From: Streptomyces xanthochromogenes
Lineage (GTDB): Bacteria; Actinomycetota; Actinomycetes; Streptomycetales; Streptomycetaceae
DNA length: 64,000 bases
Direction: 5' to 3'
NCBI RefSeq assembly: GCF_014650455.1
Contig: NZ_BMUZ01000014.1
Span: 1 to 64,000, forward strand
The notes beneath the pieces were generated by a model. That model was given only the letters and a program-made list of their open reading frames with translations. It did not search any database and was not told where the DNA came from. Position numbers and translations under genes: made by a program. Each line of letters begins with the position of its first letter. Positions within the stretch are counted from its first letter, which is position 1. Shown here in pieces: positions 62,880 through 64,000 of this stretch.

Positions 62880-63245
62880 CTTTGGCCGACCTCGCTGGCA
62901 GTGCTTCGGCAGTTAGGCCAGGGCGAGTTGGGTGGTAGCGATGTGGTCGGCTGTCGTGTTGAAGCCCGGGTTTCGGGCATGAGGAGAGCGGCGAGGGGCT
63001 CACCGGGTATAGCTCGGTCCGTGGTCGAGGAAGGCCATCAGCGAGTGATGCGCGCAGGTGTTATCCCAGGTCGCGGCTGCTTCCTCCTTGTCGGAGTGAG
63101 CTGTCATGGAGACGCCGTTGAGATCGACTACGACCTGGCCTTCGGCGTCGGGGGCGTTTTTGCCGGCCAACGACCAGGCGCGAGCACGGACTTCGGCCGG
63201 AGGTGATCGGATGGCCTGCAGGGCCTCGCACGATTCGAGACTCCC
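62880..63245 (-). pseudogene. Decayed IS1380-family transposase fragment
   Basis: Minus-strand reading gives 'VRARAWSLAGKNAPDAEGQV', 'VDLNGVSMTAHSDKE', 'AATWDNTCAHHSLMAFLDHG', a stop, then after frame changes 'GEPLAALLM' and 'GFNTTADHIATTQLALA', a stop and 'LPKHCQRGR'. These follow the order of IS1380 transposases. At least two frame shifts and two stops make it inactive; its start and C-terminal catalytic part are missing. High GC, unlike the genes on both sides. Confidence 0.75.
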
Positions 63246-63443
63246 ACGTCGGCGCCAAGCTCATCAGCGACATCAACGAGGCCTCACAGGACGGCAAGTG
63301 GTGTCCCCAGCCGCAGCGCAGAACCGCCGCAGTCGGGAAGAGTGGCGCTGCGGGCGTCTGGCCGGGGTGATCTTCCAGAGTTCTCTAGTCGTTGGGCAGG
63401 TAGATAGCCGGAGCTGGCCGAGTTACGCATCCCGATTCTTAGC

Positions 63444-64000
63444 TCAGCTGATGACGACGTCGTGGTGATCGGTGGCTAGGACCCGACCGTTCTTGACGAT
63501 GTAGACCTCCACATAATGTTGGCCTTTCCAAGAAGTCGACTCCTTGCGGGTTCTGCTTCGGTTCTCATCGAGAATGATCTCGCCTCGGAGTTGATCAAGC
63601 GCGGTGGCTTCGGGACCGCGGTTCCTGACCTTCCAATAGAGGTCGTACGGTTCCGGTACGTCGGTTGTGATGGTGAAGCGCAGACTCTGAAGGACGCTCA
63701 CTCGTCGGAGGCGACGCAGGGGCCCGTGACGAAAGCCGCTCTTCGGGAGCACCTGGGCGTTGATCCGTACCTTGTATCCTCCTCGCCAGCTGAAACCAAA
63801 CTCTTCGATGTACTGCTCATGTGGGGCACGGGTCTCGCGAGTTGGTTGAATGCTCGCAGATGCTGTCAGGGACTTCTGTTCCGAGCTGGGTTGTTGAAAC
63901 GAGTTACCGAAGACACGCTGCCACGCTGCAAGACTTAGCGCTTTATCTTCCTTATCATAGGCCTCGGCCACCCATGAGCTATACAGGTTGATCTTCTTGC
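63444..64000 (-). CDS. CD-NTase C-terminal part with AGS-C sensor domain (partial)
   Basis: The gene continues past the right edge; 185 residues are visible. 'YDKEDKALSLAAWQRVFG' is the usual end of the nucleotidyltransferase/OAS helical domain. After a linker comes the AGS-C (adenylyl/guanylyl cyclase and SMODS C-terminal sensor) domain: 'YKVRINAQVLPKSGFRHGPL', 'PEPYDLYWKVRNRGPEA', 'LRGEIILDENRS', 'KGQHYVEVYIVKNGRVLATD'. CD-NTases make cyclic oligonucleotides that trigger CBASS effectors on phage infection. The catalytic G-S...DxD part is outside the window. Confidence 0.8.
   Translation of the reverse strand, partial: KKINLYSSWVAEAYDKEDKALSLAAWQRVFGNSFQQPSSEQKSLTASASIQPTRETRAPHEQYIEEFGFSWRGGYKVRINAQVLPKSGFRHGPLRRLRRVSVLQSLRFTITTDVPEPYDLYWKVRNRGPEATALDQLRGEIILDENRSRTRKESTSWKGQHYVEVYIVKNGRVLATDHHDVVIS

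Larger units (their letters stand above)
54409..64000. mobile_element. Tn7-like transposon, left part (right end outside window)
   Basis: Starts at TGTGACTTCC (54409), the first of several TGT(C/G)AC repeats expected of a TnsB-bound end. It carries tnsA, tnsB, tnsC and tniQ on the plus strand, then minus-strand cargo. The host gene order and GC stop here. No right end was recognised before 64000, so the element is at least 9.6 kb. The exact left boundary is a proposal; if right, the 5 bases before it (cggat) should be duplicated at the other end. Confidence 0.8.

Noticed and set aside
61345..63003. 552-residue version of the RT
   Set aside because: The extra 54 residues are translated transposase remnant out of its own frame.
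62850..63206. 118-codon plus-strand ORF next to the RT gene
   Set aside because: It is antisense to the IS1380 remnant and shows no protein family.
54409..64000. CRISPR-associated transposon
   Set aside because: No cas genes and no repeat-spacer array within the visible part; TniQ is larger than those of such systems.

Overview
The window is high-GC actinobacterial DNA that I read as a Streptomyces chromosome. Gene order from about 0.7 to 48.6 kb matches, from memory, the S. coelicolor region around SCO4125-SCO4184: cmd cluster, csoR, DUF47-pit, pstSCAB, ppk, mshD, glnR, cysA, nur, dtd, rsiG. Starts are often GTG, neighbouring genes often overlap by GTGA or ATGA, and spacers carry the Streptomyces-type GC-rich repeat 'cgcagttccccgcgcccct'. 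No tRNA, rRNA or CRISPR array was seen.

Layout of the core part. 0-8.0 kb: an acetyltransferase, then a six-gene minus-strand cluster (cmdA-F type) resembling a chromosomal type IV secretion or conjugation apparatus. 8.4-14.7 kb: secreted serine protease, transglycosylase/NlpC peptidoglycan hydrolase, PAP2 phosphatase, a Tat-exported FAD oxidase lipoprotein and small conserved proteins. 14.9-29.8 kb: copper sensor CsoR with its operator, then a phosphate block (DUF47-Pit, PstSCAB with a PHO box, Nudix, CHAD protein, polyphosphate kinase), mycothiol synthase and a secreted 5'-nucleotidase. 30.1-36.7 kb: an envelope-type two-component system with an HtrA-like protease, a LacI regulator, GlnR behind a translationally coupled leader ORF, and an alpha/beta hydrolase. 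36.7-45.2 kb: MoaD-like protein, membrane proteins, a Cys-containing leader peptide before thiosulfate sulfurtransferase, and three coupled membrane-anchored proteins. 45.2-54.2 kb: nitrobindin-like protein, Nur, YgfZ, Dtd, the WhiG anti-sigma factor RsiG, asparaginase, an Eis-like acetyltransferase, an oxidoreductase/TetR pair and an FAD monooxygenase.

From about 54.4 kb to the right edge the character changes. A Tn7-like transposon begins with a repeat-rich left end, followed by tnsA-tnsB-tnsC-tniQ on the plus strand. Beyond a perfect hairpin lies minus-strand cargo of clearly lower GC: the C-terminal part of a CD-NTase with an AGS-C sensor domain (running off the window), a decayed IS1380-family transposase, a reverse transcriptase of the non-intron (UG/Abi-like) kind, and a two-TM protein with a SMODS-associated NUDIX domain. 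RT and NUDIX genes form an operon 18 bases apart. This combination is the best candidate for an undescribed system: a transposon-borne anti-phage island in which a CBASS-type nucleotidyltransferase, an RT and a membrane NUDIX protein may work together or form two adjacent systems. The right transposon end lies outside the window.
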